Positions 14,672 through 44,929 of a DNA stretch of 64,000 bases are shown piece by piece. The stretch is from NCBI GenBank assembly GCA_025345505.1, contig JANVCC010000261.1, forward strand, positions 6,023,384 through 6,087,383, read 5' to 3'. The DNA comes from Todiramphus chloris collaris (taxonomy: Eukaryota > Chordata > Aves > Coraciiformes > Alcedinidae). A model generated the notes under the pieces. That model was not told where the DNA came from. It worked only from the letters and a program-made list of their open reading frames with translations, and searched no databases. Position numbers and translations under genes: made by a program. Position 1 is the first letter of the stretch. Every line of letters starts with the position of its first letter.

Positions 14672-15260
14672 GAATCACAGAATGGTAGGGATTGGAAGAG
14701 ACCTCTGGGGATCATCTGGTCCAACCCCTGTGACAAGGCAGGGTCACCCAGAGCAGCATGCCCAGGATCGCATTGTCGAGGCTGGTTTGGGAAGTCTGCA
14801 GAGAAGGAGACTCCACAGCCTCTCGGGGCAGCTTGTTCCAGGCTCCGTCACCCTCACAGGAAAGAAGTTTCTCCATATGTTTAGGTGGAACTTCCTGTGT
14901 TCCAGTTTGTGTCTGCTGCTCGTTGTCCTATCACTGGGCACCACTGAAAAGAGACTGGCCCCATCCTCTTGACACCCACCCTTTAGGTTTTTATAAGTAC
15001 TGATAAGATCCCCTCTGTCTTCTTGTCTCCAAGCTAAACAGACCCAGGTCTCTCAGCCTTTCCGTGTAAGAGAGATGCTTCAGTCCCCTAATCATCTTTG
15101 TAGCCCCCTCCAGTAGTTCCTTGTTTCTCTTGAACTGGGGAGCCCAGAACTGGACACAATACTCAGACTTGGGCTCACTAGAGCAGAGCAGAGAGGGAGA
15201 AGGACCTGCCTCATCCTGCTGGTCACACTCTTCTTAATGCACCCGAATGTGTCATCGAAT
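14672..15260 (-). mobile_element. CR1 LINE 3' fragment (inverted)
   Basis: The fragment begins on the + strand with the reverse complement of the CR1 3' end (AATCACAGAATGGTAGGGAT, then GGATCATCTGGTCCAACCCC). It continues through the reverse complement of the untranslated tail and the end of the reverse-transcriptase ORF, to a CTGGTCACACTCTTCTTAATG segment near 15218-15240. It is well preserved and probably younger than the copies at 5 kb and 31.5 kb. A 123-codon + strand frame at 14601-14972 is a by-product of this repeat, not a gene. Confidence 0.92.
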
Positions 15261-16782
15261 TTGTTCCAGAAGTAAAGTGAACTTGATTTTCGTATTTGCT
15301 TGTATTGCTGATGGTCAGAGCTATAATAAATTGAATTCCTTCTTAAACACTTCTTAAACACATAAGCCAAGTTACTGTCTGCACCAGGCATTTACAATAC
15401 AGAGTGATAGTACCTTTCCTAAGAAAACAGCCTTTTTAATCACATGGAAGAACATCAACCCCTCCTTTTCACTGCTGATACACAAGTGTAGGGAACTATT
15501 TGAGCAACAGTACTCCCATAATTTGAGTGCAATACTTCAGTAGATTCACACCGGGGGAGAGAGGAGGAGGAAAAAAGCTACAAACTCTGCCAGAGATTGT
15601 AAAGCACGTGTATCTTCAGCAAGCAAATGAGATACGAGGGATGAAACGGGAAGCTGCTCTGTAATGCACAGACAGCATGTCCGGTGCTGAGCCCAAGCTC
15701 TGAAGTTTCTCTGCGTGTTGGTGAAGATGTCAAACTCTGAGGTACGTTTATTCTGCCTCATGTAAAGGCCTGTGAGCTACTAAGGACTGCCTGAGCTGCT
15801 GACTCAGTCATTGTTCCTGATTTTCACAGCTCCTCCCATTCAGTTAATTAAAAAACCTGTTCCTGAACAGGAAACAAAAGCACTTTTTATGCAGAGTTCA
15901 TCTCTGTACATTTTCAAGATTTCTGCTCCGTGAATGCACTTTTTCTTTAGCTTTGCTCACTGCAGCACAAGTGCCTGCCAGGGGCAGTCCTGCCAGCCCC
16001 CCTCTCCTTCCCGGGTGGAATATTTCACTACACACCGTCCTACACTCGTGCTGGGGCCCGCGGAGCGCAGGACAGGGTCAGATCCTGATGGGCACAAAAG
16101 GCTGCAAGGCAATGAATGGTGCTGGTACTGGGGGTACTCAAGTGGGAGTAGCAGGAGGAAAACCATCTGTCAGCAAAAGAGCAGAAAGCATAAAGGGTGC
16201 TGGGTTTGCAACTGCAGACAGTGCCTTTGCACCGCGGCAGAAACACCAAGAGCTTGAGTTTTGGTGAGCGTGGACTTTGAAGCTTTTGCAAAATAAATAA
16301 ATAAAAGCTGTTACTGAGCACGGCGAAGTTAAAGATTAAGCTCAGCAGTTGGCTGCTATTATTTTAGCAAAAGCCTCGACTTGCCAAGAAATAGAAGAAC
16401 ATGTGTGAAGTTGTTTGGAAAAGCCACTTTCATTCTATCCATTTGATTTTTCTAAGAGGTGGCTACCAAATCCGAAACGCTGTGCCTGGTGTGAATTCAC
16501 AGGGCATTTGTGGTCGGTGTCTCTGCAATCCATCTTATCACCAAAAATACGCCTTTGCACATCTTAAATTTCCTCCCTGGAACTGCAACTCTTTCCAGTG
16601 CTTTTTTTAATCAACAAAGCGAAGTAATACGACTCGGAGCAGGCCTGACACAGAGACTGGAACCTGGCAGCTTCTGAACTGCATGTTGGCTTTCTTCAAT
16701 CAAATTTTGGTCCTCTAAAATGATTATCCCTCTTTCCAAAATCAGCTGTTCCTCTAAGAACAAAGGCTTCCATCTGTCAGTG

Positions 16783-17090
16783 TAAGACACCTGAAGGGTG
16801 GGTGTCGAGTAGAGGGGGCCCAGTCTCCTTTCAGTGGTGCCCTGGGATAGGCAATGAACACAACTGAACATGGGAAGCTCCACCTCAACATCGGGAAAAG
16901 CTTTTCTGTGCGGGTGATGGAGCCTGGACCAGGATGCCCAGGGAGGCTGTGGAGTCTCCTGCTCTGGAGACTTCCCAAATCCACCTGGATCTGTTCCTGT
17001 GTGGGCTGCCCTGGGTGCCCCTGCTCTGGCAGGGGGGTTGGACTCGGTGATCTCCAGAGGTCCCTCCCAACCCCTACCATTCATTCTATG
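16783..17090 (+). mobile_element. CR1 LINE 3' fragment
   Basis: This short 5'-truncated copy runs from a GACACCTGAAGGGTGGGTGTC segment to the canonical 3' end: GGTTGGACTCGGTGATCTCC, then AGGTCCCTCCCAACC, then CATTCTATGAT. Minus-strand frames of up to 157 codons overlap it and are repeat shadows. Confidence 0.92.
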
Positions 17091-20000
17091 ATTTTTCTGT
17101 TGCCACTGGTGAACAGGATTTCTGCTTTGAATGCTGTCTGGTTTTTACCTTAACCTCAAATACCCTTATTTACTTGCATCCAGTGATGAGATGGATTGAA
17201 CTACTCTCTGTAGGTACAGTCTATGTTTAAAATACTTTTTATTGGTGCAAAAATCCTGTTCACCTTTTTGAACAAAGACTCCGGAATCAGGTGAATCTGT
17301 TCAACTCAGCTGGCACTGAACTTTGGTCCTGAAATATTGCTGTCCTTAGAAAACACTCCAGTTTCTTTCAGGGACACTTCAGTTGAGCAAGAAACAGAAG
17401 TTCACTATTTAGCAACCAAAACGGGGAGACTGAAAGGGAAGAAAGGTTTCTCCCTCTGTAGCTTTCCCATGAGGAGGCATCTGCTGAATCAGAGGGAGGA
17501 TGGCATTGGGTTTCTGTCCTCACTCGGTGCTCGGAGCCGTGCAGATTACAAGCTACAACTGCACTGTTGCTGGAGAGGGGGTCGGCCCCAATGGAAGGAA
17601 GTTGTGTTGCTGTGTTTTCTTCAAATCACAGATTTCTAATGGTCACAAATTTTGTTTTAGTAAAAAAAAACCCACAGGATTTTGCTCTTTCTGCATTAAA
17701 GAGAACCAAGCCTTACACATTTATCATTCCTACTGAGATCAGTGTCAATCGGTGAGGGAATCCGTGGTGCAAAGGCAGAATTTTCTGGTGCAGCGGTGAT
17801 AAAATCTGAGCACGCTTGGCTAACCTTTAACAGGTATTCTAATGCAGTCTGTCTGAGCCTGCTTGCAACTAGTAATACTAATTTCTGATGTTAACTGGGA
17901 GTTTATTCTCTTACTCTCATCTCAACTTTCTTCTGAGCTTTAATTAAATGCTAATCTATTGGAGACAACCCTGTTCTTTTAATGAATGTATGTCCTGTGA
18001 CGAGTGTATACTGATGATTTGGGAGGAGATCATCCAGTTAAGAGCAGATCCAAAGACAGATAAAGTCTGTGCTGCTTCTTAATTTCAAATGTATGGGGAA
18101 AAAATAGGAAAATCTACTTAAGCTGAGCAATGTAAGATTCTCTCAAGGGACTTGTCTGCCATCCAGTGCCAGATATTGACATATCTGAGTTGAGTTTTCA
18201 CTCCTTAGGATAGTTTTTTAGCCCTGAATCGGTGTTAATGTAGAAATGAAAGCAGTGTGTTTGCTTAGTAAGACAAGTGATTGAGGGTACAGTAAGAACT
18301 GCTGCCATGTCCTTTTTCACCCTTGGTTCTACCTCATTTTCTTTCCCATCTGTGTGTATAGAGAGGACAGCAGTTTTTGCTAGAGGCTTCTGCTAAGTGA
18401 GGGATAAGTTGGATTTACCTTCTTATCCAATCTTCCTCTCTGGTGGCAGGCGGTTCCAGCAGATGTTCTCATGGGGATCCTGGATGCTGCTCTGGTAGGT
18501 TGGAGCCATTAAGCTCTCAGTGACTCTTACCATTTTCATAATTGAGGTCTAAGTGGGTATCCACTCTGATACCAAGGGAACAGGGCTAGTAGTTGTGTAA
18601 GAAAAGCTTTTGCCATCAGGAAGCCGCTGTTGAACATAATCATCTCAGTTCTATTCCATGCAAGCTTTGGGTTGGTTCAGTTGGGGTTTCTGTAACTTTT
18701 CTCTCAGTTGATGCCTTTTTGTGCTGCAACCTGGGTAAGTTCTGATACTTACCAGGAGAGCATGCCATCTTCATGTGCATGTCTTTACTTACTCTCTTAC
18801 GGTTCAACAGGAAACTAGCAACAGCTCTTGTTAATTGTAATTAGGAAAGTCAGATTGTGTGGTAGTCATCAGAGTCCTCTGCATGGTCACTTGAGCGTGT
18901 GAACCAACGCGCTGCCTACGGAAAATTGTTGGTGTCTGCTGGCAGCTCATGGGAAAGGAATAGAGTGATGTTAATTACAAGTTAGATTGATGATAACCCA
19001 GTGAGTAAGTTAAATCTAGTTAACGTACAGTCCAGACACTCAAACATGTGACCCTGTAAAATGGAACATTTCATTGTGGTAATCTTGTATTTGTGATGAT
19101 AATAACTTAGGAAACAAAGGTTAGAGGTTAGGCTTGTTTTCCCTGTCTGTCTTTTTACATCATCTGTAACCTAAAATTCCCTCTCATGCAATATCTGAGA
19201 GTTAAATCTGCTTTAGGCTATCATCAGTCACCATTTGAACTGATCTTCCTTTGTTATGCTGCCAACAGAAATGAAATTTTTTTACTTGGGTTTTTTTTTG
19301 TTGTTATGCTACTTAAGAGTCATAAGATAAGAAAAAAGAGAACGCTAGGCTGTACCATCCCCTTCGCTTTGCCAGCATAGGATTAGAGGTCTAGATTAAC
19401 AAGCATTGCATTGCTGTGTGGAAAACCTGGTTGGATTCCCTCCCTTGATCCCTCGAAACGGTATCTGTGTGTACTCACGGGTGATGTGTCGGCGTGCTGA
19501 TGCTCTGCTTCGACAAGTCTTACCACGTTGTGATGCCTGACTCATTCTTCTCTTGGTTGAACGGGTATTAGTACAGCAGTCACAACACTGAGAGGAATAA
19601 AGGCATTTAAAGCTTCAAAATCTTCCTAAGACTTCCGAGTATTCGTTCTAAAGGGCTCCTTCCCTGGGCAACGTTGCACAATCTCGATGGGCTGAATGTG
19701 CCTTTCTGCCTTGCCCTCTGCTTTGCAGTGCCGTAAGTTTAGTTAGTGAATTCTGCTTCTGTTATGTTTACTTAGATATGGCCCTAGTTCATGTTTGTTC
19801 TGGGTTTTTTTAATACATTCCCAAAATTTGCAGAAGATTGGGTACAGATGGGAACATGGGAGGTCATCTTCACCTCTCTTCCTCCCCTCAGGAAAAAAGA
19901 CTGACAGGCAGCTCTTAAAAAACAGAGCAGTATTTCAAAGTCCATTCAATAGCTATTTCACAGGGATTCTAATATAAGAATCAGTCGTAGCTTTTCTAGT

Positions 20001-21750
20001 TTGTGGCACAGTCATTATCCTTTGGAAGCTGTGTCCCTAAGATTCTTGTGTATTTTCCTGCTGCATTCTCTGCCCTTTTACAGTTTCCTGTATACCTTCA
20101 GCAGGCTACATAAATGCAAAAATTCTTACAAACAGCTCAGAAAAGCTTCCCTCTCTGGCCCCTTAACCTTCTCTTGAGAGCTCTCGGCAGAGAACAGTGG
20201 GGCAGGTGAGGGCAAATCTGTACCACTGGGTTGTCTTCCTCTTCCTTTGACTTGAGGGGATGGATGAAGTTCCCATGGTGTTGCATCCGTGGCAGTTGGC
20301 TGCCAGGTCTCAGCCTGGAGTGAAATCAGTAGCCCTTTCCATGGGGAACGCCGAGGGGATGGAGCAGGTGACTCCCTGTCCTGTCTCCGGGGGCAGCGGG
20401 GCTGGGAGCCTGGCTTCACTACTTCCTTTGCAGACTACTTTCTGCTCCCGCTGTTGAGAACAGTACTCCCTAATTCCATTTACACTTGCAGGTTCTCATC
20501 CCTCTCTGTGATGAGGGCTCAGCAGTAACCCTGCTGCAGGGGACGGGAGCAGGCAGGCACTCCGCTCTGGAGAGCTCCGAACAAACTCTGAGCTTCAACA
20601 AATCCAGGAGATGAAGAAGTGAAGCAAGACACTGATTTCCCACTCAGTGGCACTTCTACGTGTCTGCCAGACCTCTTCACGTTTACTTAGTGGTAGGTCC
20701 CCTAAAGAGCTGCAGTATTAACTTCACACCTTGGTTCCAGTCAGCCATGGAATGGCTGTAGCGAAGAAGAGATGGGTTCTTTTTCTGTTCTTCCTTTTGT
20801 TCAGGTCTAGACAGCTACAGCCACTGCCGTGACAACGCTCCTTGCAACAAGACAATGCCACATGGAGGTTCTGTGCAAAGACATAGTGGAAAATGTCCAT
20901 TTAAATTTAAAAAAAAAACACATGTAGGGCAGAGTGTTAGGATTATATATTAATCTGTTAGTTTGGAGTCTGGTTTGCTGTGCTCACTCTAGACTGGCTG
21001 CCTTGTCTAGGGATTAGGTAGGGACAAAATCCTTCTGCCGCGTGCTCTAGTTGATGGGGTGACGAGTGAGACCACAAACTGAGATCACCTCCCGTTGTCC
21101 CTCACTGAGACAAATTTATTTCAGCAGCAGACACCACGTGCAGCAGTGTACACTGTTGGCTGAAGACAGTGCAGGTCCATCTGAGAACCATGCAGTGTGC
21201 TTTCCAGTTCATGCAGCTGCATTCTCCCTGGTATCTATCAAGCCACCTCTCCGTGCCCTTTGTTATTATGGCTTATTTATGCTGTAGGCTTACGCTCTTC
21301 AACTTGGCCCAGTTATAGCAAGGATCATCTTTTTGGGGGGGAAAACATTTCTTTCCTGTCAGCTTGATGCACAAGAATGCTAAAAACTGTAGGCAAAAAT
21401 TGTCTTTTCCCAAACATGGTATTCTGGCAGGTAGAGAGCCTTTTCTTTTTGAGTCAGCTCTGCTGTTCCTTGGATTACTGAAATGCAGTCAGCAGTCAAC
21501 AAATAATATGAAACATAAAGCTCTGCAGTACTTTTGCTGCCCTGCTGTGCTGTCTGTGCATTCTTGAGAAGCGCTGGGCTTTGCATACAGCCTCAGAGAG
21601 ATGTGAGACTGACTAAATAATCAAAGCTGCTGAAAGACAATACAACTCCTGCCTCCTTGGAGAAACACACACCGGCTAACGCAAGGGAGCGGATGTTTTG
21701 GTGACCTTCCATGTTTCCTGCTGATGACATGCAGCTACTTTTATGGTTTC

Positions 21751-21768
21751 TTTTTTTTTTTTTTTTTT
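21751..21768. repeat. Poly(T) run (18 nt)
   Basis: This homopolymer T tract, followed by CC and further Ts, lies in the GAREM1 intron. No adjoining retroelement body is visible. Confidence 0.95.
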
Positions 21769-24700
21769 CCTTTTTCAGATTTTCTTTTTTGGTATATGAG
21801 CATATACGTGCTGTCATCCTTTTATATCAATGACAGTTTGACTGTTCAGTCTATGCACCGTTGCCATAAGGACTTCCTTATTCTGGGCACAGAACAGAAA
21901 CAGTGCAGGATTCATGTTCCTGTCTTGGAAACCTTATGGACCGCTGGAAATGGATGGATTATTTGGTGGTGAGGAACAAGTCCCTGTAAAAACTAAAGGA
22001 TTACAGAAATAGCCTGTATGAGGTGGGTTCATGTTGTGAACATATGTAAGGCTGCAAGAAACTACTCAGCAGAAGCTACCCAAAGGCTGGGACAGGAAGG
22101 GCAGGGTGATGCCTCTGCTCATAGATGTAGCAGAGCCAGCTTCTGTCAAGAAGGAAGCTGGACACATAATCATCCTGCTCCTACTGGATTTTAGTACTGG
22201 GTTTTACTAAATGCCACCATAAACTGGAGGATAAGCCCTGGTTTAGGTTTTTCTCTGCCTTTTTACCTTGACAGACTCATTTCCAGCAGTAGTAGATTTA
22301 ATGTCTTTGCTGTACGTACCTTCCCAGGGAAATCAGAATTCATAATCTGCAGAGATAATATATACTAGAATGAAACTGTTCCAATACTGTGCCTGCCAGA
22401 GGCCAGACGGAAAGATAAAGTGATATAAAGCTCTCAGTAGTTGTTCATTACTCCCTTGCATTTGGCTGCAAAGGGAGTAACCACACCTGCTCAGTGGGCC
22501 GTGTAGGTATTGCAGAGCTTTGATCTTTCTGAACCTGGGCTGATTTACTAGAGAAACGTTCCACTTTTCTTTTTGTGCTAGTAAGAGAAAGAGGGATGAA
22601 CTTCTTTAGGTTTAGCTTCAGATTTTCTTTATTTCTTTTTATTTACATTCCTAATTGATGCACAGTTAAGTTGCCTTGTGATTTGTTTAAGCTTGGTGTC
22701 CTGATGAAATCATGCCTTTTGTGCAGTGTAATAAAATTTGACTTTAACATGCAGTCAAGCCAGATTTATGTCCATTTAACTTGTATTTCAGCCATGCTGT
22801 CTTTGTTATGGCAGCTTGAATAGAGACTGAGGAGGAACATAGTAAGAAATTGTCTCCTTCCTCCCCCTTAGTTAGATATTTGGCATCTGGCTAAAATGGG
22901 TGTTGCAGGCCCCTCTTCAGCCCTTCTTCCTCTCCTTCCAATAAAAAAAAAAGTCTGCCTAGTTCCATGAGGAAAGAAATTTTAAGGAACTGTCTATAGA
23001 AACTCAAGTTATAAACCGTCTTTTCCAAAGGTGAGGCATTTTAACATCTATCCTTGGCAGCTTCTACAGACATTAATGCTGCCCTTCTGCTACATGCTTT
23101 GGGATCTGTGTGTACTCCTCTGGTCAACCTCCTCATGAGCTGCTGCTTGTTAGCACTGAAGGGACAGATGGCTTGGTGTTTGCTCAGATCAGCCAAAGCA
23201 CGGGGAGGATGGCACAGATAGCAACAGAGATGGTTCTGAGCATCTCTTTGTACCAAAGCACAGCTCCAGCTGACTCTTTCTTTTTTTTCCTCCTTTCTTC
23301 TTTTCTTTTCCCCCCTCCCACCCCCCCCAAGAACATGTGTAGTTCTGCAGTAGATAGCAGACCCTGCTGCCAGTTGCACACAGCCTAAAGCATTTGTTCC
23401 ATGCTGAGAAATTTGGAACGTCTTTGTAGAAGTTTGGATTGTGATGGGTAACTGGCCTTTTCTTGCCACCAGACTGACTATTGTCAAATCCATACCAGTT
23501 GTAGTAAAATAGTATTATTATGTTTCCAAACAGAGTAACTGAAGAACCTAGAATTAAAGATGACAGCCTCATTCAAAGTGCTGGATGGGTATTGTTCGTA
23601 CAATGTGCTATTACTCAGCGTGTTGTTTGCCTTCCTTGGTGATGCGAATTCATGCTTTGTTACTGTGCCCAACACAATTCCTGCTCTGCGCTGGAGTTCT
23701 CAGTTTCTTTCTGAACCAGCAGAAGTTTATCCTTGCAATATCTCACAGTTTCAAAACACTAGGTGGATTTCATGCGGTATCATACTCAACTCCGTTCCGT
23801 ACGTAAGGGGAGGGTGTTAATTTGGGAGTAACCCCACTGGATTTCGATCTGAGCTGACTCAAACTTGCTGTGGTTTGAGGTTGTTTTGGTTTTTTTTTTT
23901 TTTTGGGAACTTAGAGTATGAAATGTGATTATAAATTGTAATCATAGCTTGCCTCGATAGCAACCACGGCTGGGAATCCTGCAAATCGGAGCCCTGGATC
24001 CCAACTTGGGCAATCAGTTAGGGTTTCATCCAGGCTGCTCCATCAAAGGTGACACCAATTGAGAAGTAAGCAGGAGAGAGCAACAGCTTCAGGTCAGCCC
24101 ATGGTGAGCAAACACCATGTGACAACTTCTGTAAAATTTAAGGACATCTTGCCCTTAGTGACTGTCGGTGAAGTACAGTCATTGGCTCTACGGTCTAGAG
24201 TAGTAGTTTTTCAGTGCTGTCAGGTGCTTCCTGCTCCTGGCCTGTCCTCACTCCACCAAGAAGAAGGGCTGACTTCACTCAGCTCTCCCCAGCTCCTGAA
24301 TTGCCTTTGAAGGAAAGTGGGGTGTCTTCAGGGGAAAGATCTGCAGAGCTGGGGAATGCATCATCCTCTTGGCTTGGCTGTGACTGACGGGGCGATCCTG
24401 AAACCAGGACTTACATGGACTGTATGGCAAACTGGGGATTGGAAAGTATAGTCCTCCTCTCTTCATCTCCCTTTCCGCACCTTGGGCAGCAGTCACAACA
24501 TGCTTTCCAGCATCAGTTAACTGAGCACTTCCCTGCTAATTGTCCAGATCCCTGAGCTCAGAGGTGCCAGCTGCCTGGTACCTCTATTGCTTTACACCAA
24601 AAGGGGATCAGAGCAAACAGGCTGAGAAATTCAGCTTTATGCTTCCACTGAGTATGTGAAATGTTTTTCCAAATGCTCGTCCACTCTCAGGTTTCCTTTT

Positions 24701-26203
24701 CCTACTCATACTGTCTGCCAGGCGTAGCTGTGTGACTCCTCAAATTCTTGCTCTGAATTCTGAAGGTACTGTAAAGCCTGTGGAAGAGGAGGTTGCCAGA
24801 ATTTCTCAAGATCGAGAGTATGTCTACGGTAAAAACTTAAATACCTTCGTTAAGCAATTAAACAAATTTATGGGGGAGAAAACCTCTGGAGCTGCTTGGT
24901 GCGTGTGTGTACACACGTGTGTGCACAGCCCTGGCAGGGTGGCAGGACAGGTCTTTCTCCTGGGACATCAGGACTTGCTGGGCTTGTGTTGGTTTTCCTC
25001 CTCTGGTGCCAGGTGGCTTGCAGTAGTTTAGTGTGGGTGAATTCTCTGAGCGTGTCGCAGAAGTCTCGAGCCTGACGGGACGTTTAGGGGCAGCGGGGGG
25101 TTGCGTGCAAAAATGCTGAAGGAGTGAGAAAATATTTCTGTAGGTGGCTGACATTCTGATGTGTTGGGTGTATTTTAATTAAGTTGAGCGCTGTTTGGGA
25201 ACAATAATCCAGTGGCTGCATGCATTGCTGATTTTAAAGGATGGTTTCCAGGAGATGCACTAACGTTGGGTTTTGCTCGGCGTTTTTCCTGTTCTCTCCG
25301 GTCGTTCCGTACATCAAGCCGTGCTGTGCCGAGGCCAGCCTTTAACTGAGTAGCACTTCACGTTCCTAAATCTGGGGAGGTTGCTCCACTGATTTTAAGT
25401 TTGCCATATAATCAGCAAATGTGTCTGTCTGAGCTTTCTGTTATCGCTGTATTCACAAAAGAAAGCTTTTAAACCTCGTGTTGGCAGCGCACAGAGGTGC
25501 TTGGTGTGCCTGGTCTGCCCGGGGCTGCTGCCTCTCTCGCAGGTCTTGCCTTTTACAAGACTTTGAAAACAGCCAAGGTTTTCATGCTGGGAGGAGATAA
25601 AGCCAGCAAGAAACACTTCTTTCTGATTCTCTTCTGAAGGCAACAACCTTCAAAAGGATTTTAAATGCGTGTGGTTTCATTTCTTATGTTAGTTAAGGTT
25701 CTCAAAGGGCTTAGTTTGTGATTAAGGAAAGTTAGGTGCTCTTGCAGTCTCGGGGAAGCCTAAGGGGAAAAGGGGTTTAGCCTAGCAGTTTTTAATAGCT
25801 CTTAGATGATGCTAAAAACAAACCCCTTATGTTTATTGTTTTGGGGTTTTATAGTAGCAAGCGTGTTTTCCTTCTGTAAAACAGAATACTAAGGGCCAAA
25901 ACATGTCATCTGTACAGATACTGTTACACCAAATCAAGTACACAAACACAAATGCCTCCACAGTTACTTACTGTTTCTAGAGAGCATGCAATAAAAGGAT
26001 CTTTTTTAATTGAACTTCATCTCCGACAAATTCTTTTTGTTCTGACCTGGTGAAACTGGGTGTCCTCTGTGGCAGGTTCAGGAGAACCCCCTGCAATCTT
26101 TCATTGTCTTCTTATTTGGCTGCTAATAACTGGAAAAATTGACTGAGCAAAAAGGTGAAGAAGTTGAGCCAGCAGTTGCCACAGTGACAGTTGTCCAATA
26201 TAA

Positions 26204-34175
<7,972 letters not shown>

Positions 34176-35354
34176 GTGGCTTCGGGTGAATGCAATGAAG
34201 ACACTGAGGTTTACAACATCACACTTAGTACTGGGGATGAGCTCACTTTAATGGGGCAAGCAGAAATCCTTTATGCCAAATCTTCTAAGGAGAAGTCGCG
34301 GCTCAACACCATCTTCAAAAAAATCGGGAAACTTAATTCAATTAGTAAGCTAGGCAGAGGCAAAATGCCCTGCCTCATCTGCATGAACCATAGGACCAAC
34401 GAAAGCATCAGTCTCCCTTTCCAGTGCAAGGGCAAGTTCAGCACCCGCAGCCCGCTGGAGGTGCAGATGCAAGAAGGTGAGCACACGATTCGCAATATAG
34501 TAGAAAAAACCAGGCTGCCCGTCAACGTGACTGTGCCGAGCCCTACGCCAAGAAACCCTTACGACCTGCATTTTATCCGTGAAGGGCACAGGTACAAGTT
34601 TGTCAACATCCAAACCAAGACGGTGGTGGTTTGTTGCGTGCTTCGTGGCAACAAAATTATCCCCATGCATTTCCCCTTGCACTTGACGCTTCCGAAATTT
34701 ACTCTACCTGACAGCCTGGTGAAGGGGGAGCTGTGGCACGAGTCCCTCATCCAGCACTGGTTTAATATATGCCAGGAGCAGTTTGACATAGATGAGTATT
34801 CCCGGGCCGTGCGAGATGTGAAAACCGACTGGAACGAAGAGTGCAAGAGCCCGAAGAAGAGCCGGTGCACGGGGCACAGCCACGTGCCCAACTCCCTCAG
34901 CTACGCGCGGGACGAGCTGACCCAGTCCTTCCACCGCCTCTCCGTCTGCGTCTACGGGAACAACCTCCACGGGAACAGCGAAGTGAACCTCCACGGCTGC
35001 CGGGACTTGTGTAACGAGTGGGCTCTGTTCTCTCACGACGCTCTGCAGTACCAGGAGTCTGGTGACAGTAGCAGCGATTACCTTTTCCCCGAAGTTAGCG
35101 AGGAGTCCATGTTTCTGCCGACGAAACCAGAGCTTCCTTACGAAGAGCTGTGGTTGGACCAGGGGTCTGGGAAGGCTGGCGAGCAGCTGCTCACGCGCTC
35201 GCTAAGTGAGAAGAGCAAATGCGACAGCTACAGAGGGTCTTTCCGAGCAAAGTGCGGTACCGCGTCTCTTCCCGCGCCTGCGACTGTCAGCGCAACCACA
35301 AAGTCTTCAGATGTTTCCCTACCTCCACCTCCAGTGCCTCCCAAATCAGAAGCA
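34176..35354 (+). CDS. GAREM1: GAREM1 large coding exon (1179 nt): CABIT region, Tyr453 motif, proline-rich motif
   Basis: The exon encodes 393 residues (132-524 by human-anchored numbering), phase 0 at both ends. The first 190 or so residues complete the CABIT domain (cysteine-containing, all-beta, in Themis), known in THEMIS and GAREM proteins. A basic Ser-Pro-Lys-Lys-Ser-Arg stretch near 34848 could be part of a nuclear-localisation or 14-3-3-type region (inference). The Tyr codon at 35139-35141, in Leu-Pro-Tyr-Glu-Glu-Leu, falls exactly at residue 453. This is the phosphotyrosine reported to recruit SHP2 in the human protein. A PPPPVPP class motif near 35318-35342 is a candidate GRB2 SH3 ligand. 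The exon ends at a GTAAGT donor. The open frame runs back to 34122 through the acceptor, but that part is intron. Codon third positions become very GC-rich at about 34800-35060, unlike the rest of the exon. Confidence 0.97.
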
Positions 35355-44192
<8,838 letters not shown>

Positions 44193-44923
44193 TGCTGACT
44201 GGTTGTTGGTGAAGCTGTACAAGACATGCTCGATGCACTTCAGCTGATACATCACTTCCTGGTTTTTGCACTAAAAGACCTTCCTGTAAATAGTAGTAGA
44301 AAAAAAAAAAAATCTTACTATGCAGATAAACATTTTTTGAGTGGTGAATGGATTCTTTTGTTTTTGTATGTCGATGATAAAGGTAGAGAATCTGCAGAGG
44401 TGTGCCTTGTGCACCCCTGAACGTTCAACAGCTGCTACAAACAGGACACTAAGGGAACCTTTACTCCACAGTCTGTTAAGACTTAGTCGTATTTATTACT
44501 GAACAATTTGATGCTGAAAGACACACACCAATCCAGTTTACAGTTTTGTGTTAACTGCAAAAAAAAAAAAAAAAAAAGAAAAGTATTTCTTACGGGATTA
44601 TTTCTTTTCAAATAATATTTGGCAACACGCAGTGACTTTCTTCCGTTTCTGTTAACAGAAAGCACGGTCAGAGATACAGAAACATTGTTTTGACACTACA
44701 GCTGAAAATGTTAAGAATTACTGTGAAGTGCCACTAATACACTCTTCTTACAGCATATTTTTATTAACAGTTATCTTCCTGACTACCTGTAATGTGGATA
44801 CATTTTCCATGTTACTTTGAGCAAAAAGAGTTAAATGTTGTTAAAACAAGAGTCTTGCTTAGCTCATTGCCCAGAGGGGAGGGAGAAGGGGGATTTTCCT
44901 ACTGAGCCACTCTGCCCTGGCCA

Positions 44924-44929
44924 ATTAAA
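44924..44929 (+). terminator. GAREM1: Possible proximal poly(A) signal (ATTAAA)
   Basis: ATTAAA lies 0.73 kb after the stop codon and is followed within 40 bases by T- and GT-rich sequence (TTGCTTTTGTATTTGG). It is a plausible alternative 3' end that would remove most of the UTR. The motif alone is common, so confidence is modest. Confidence 0.4.

Noticed and set aside
16611..17153. 157-, 108- and 99-codon open frames at 16.6-17.15 kb
   Set aside because: They lie across a CR1 3' fragment and carry its translated tail. They are not genes.
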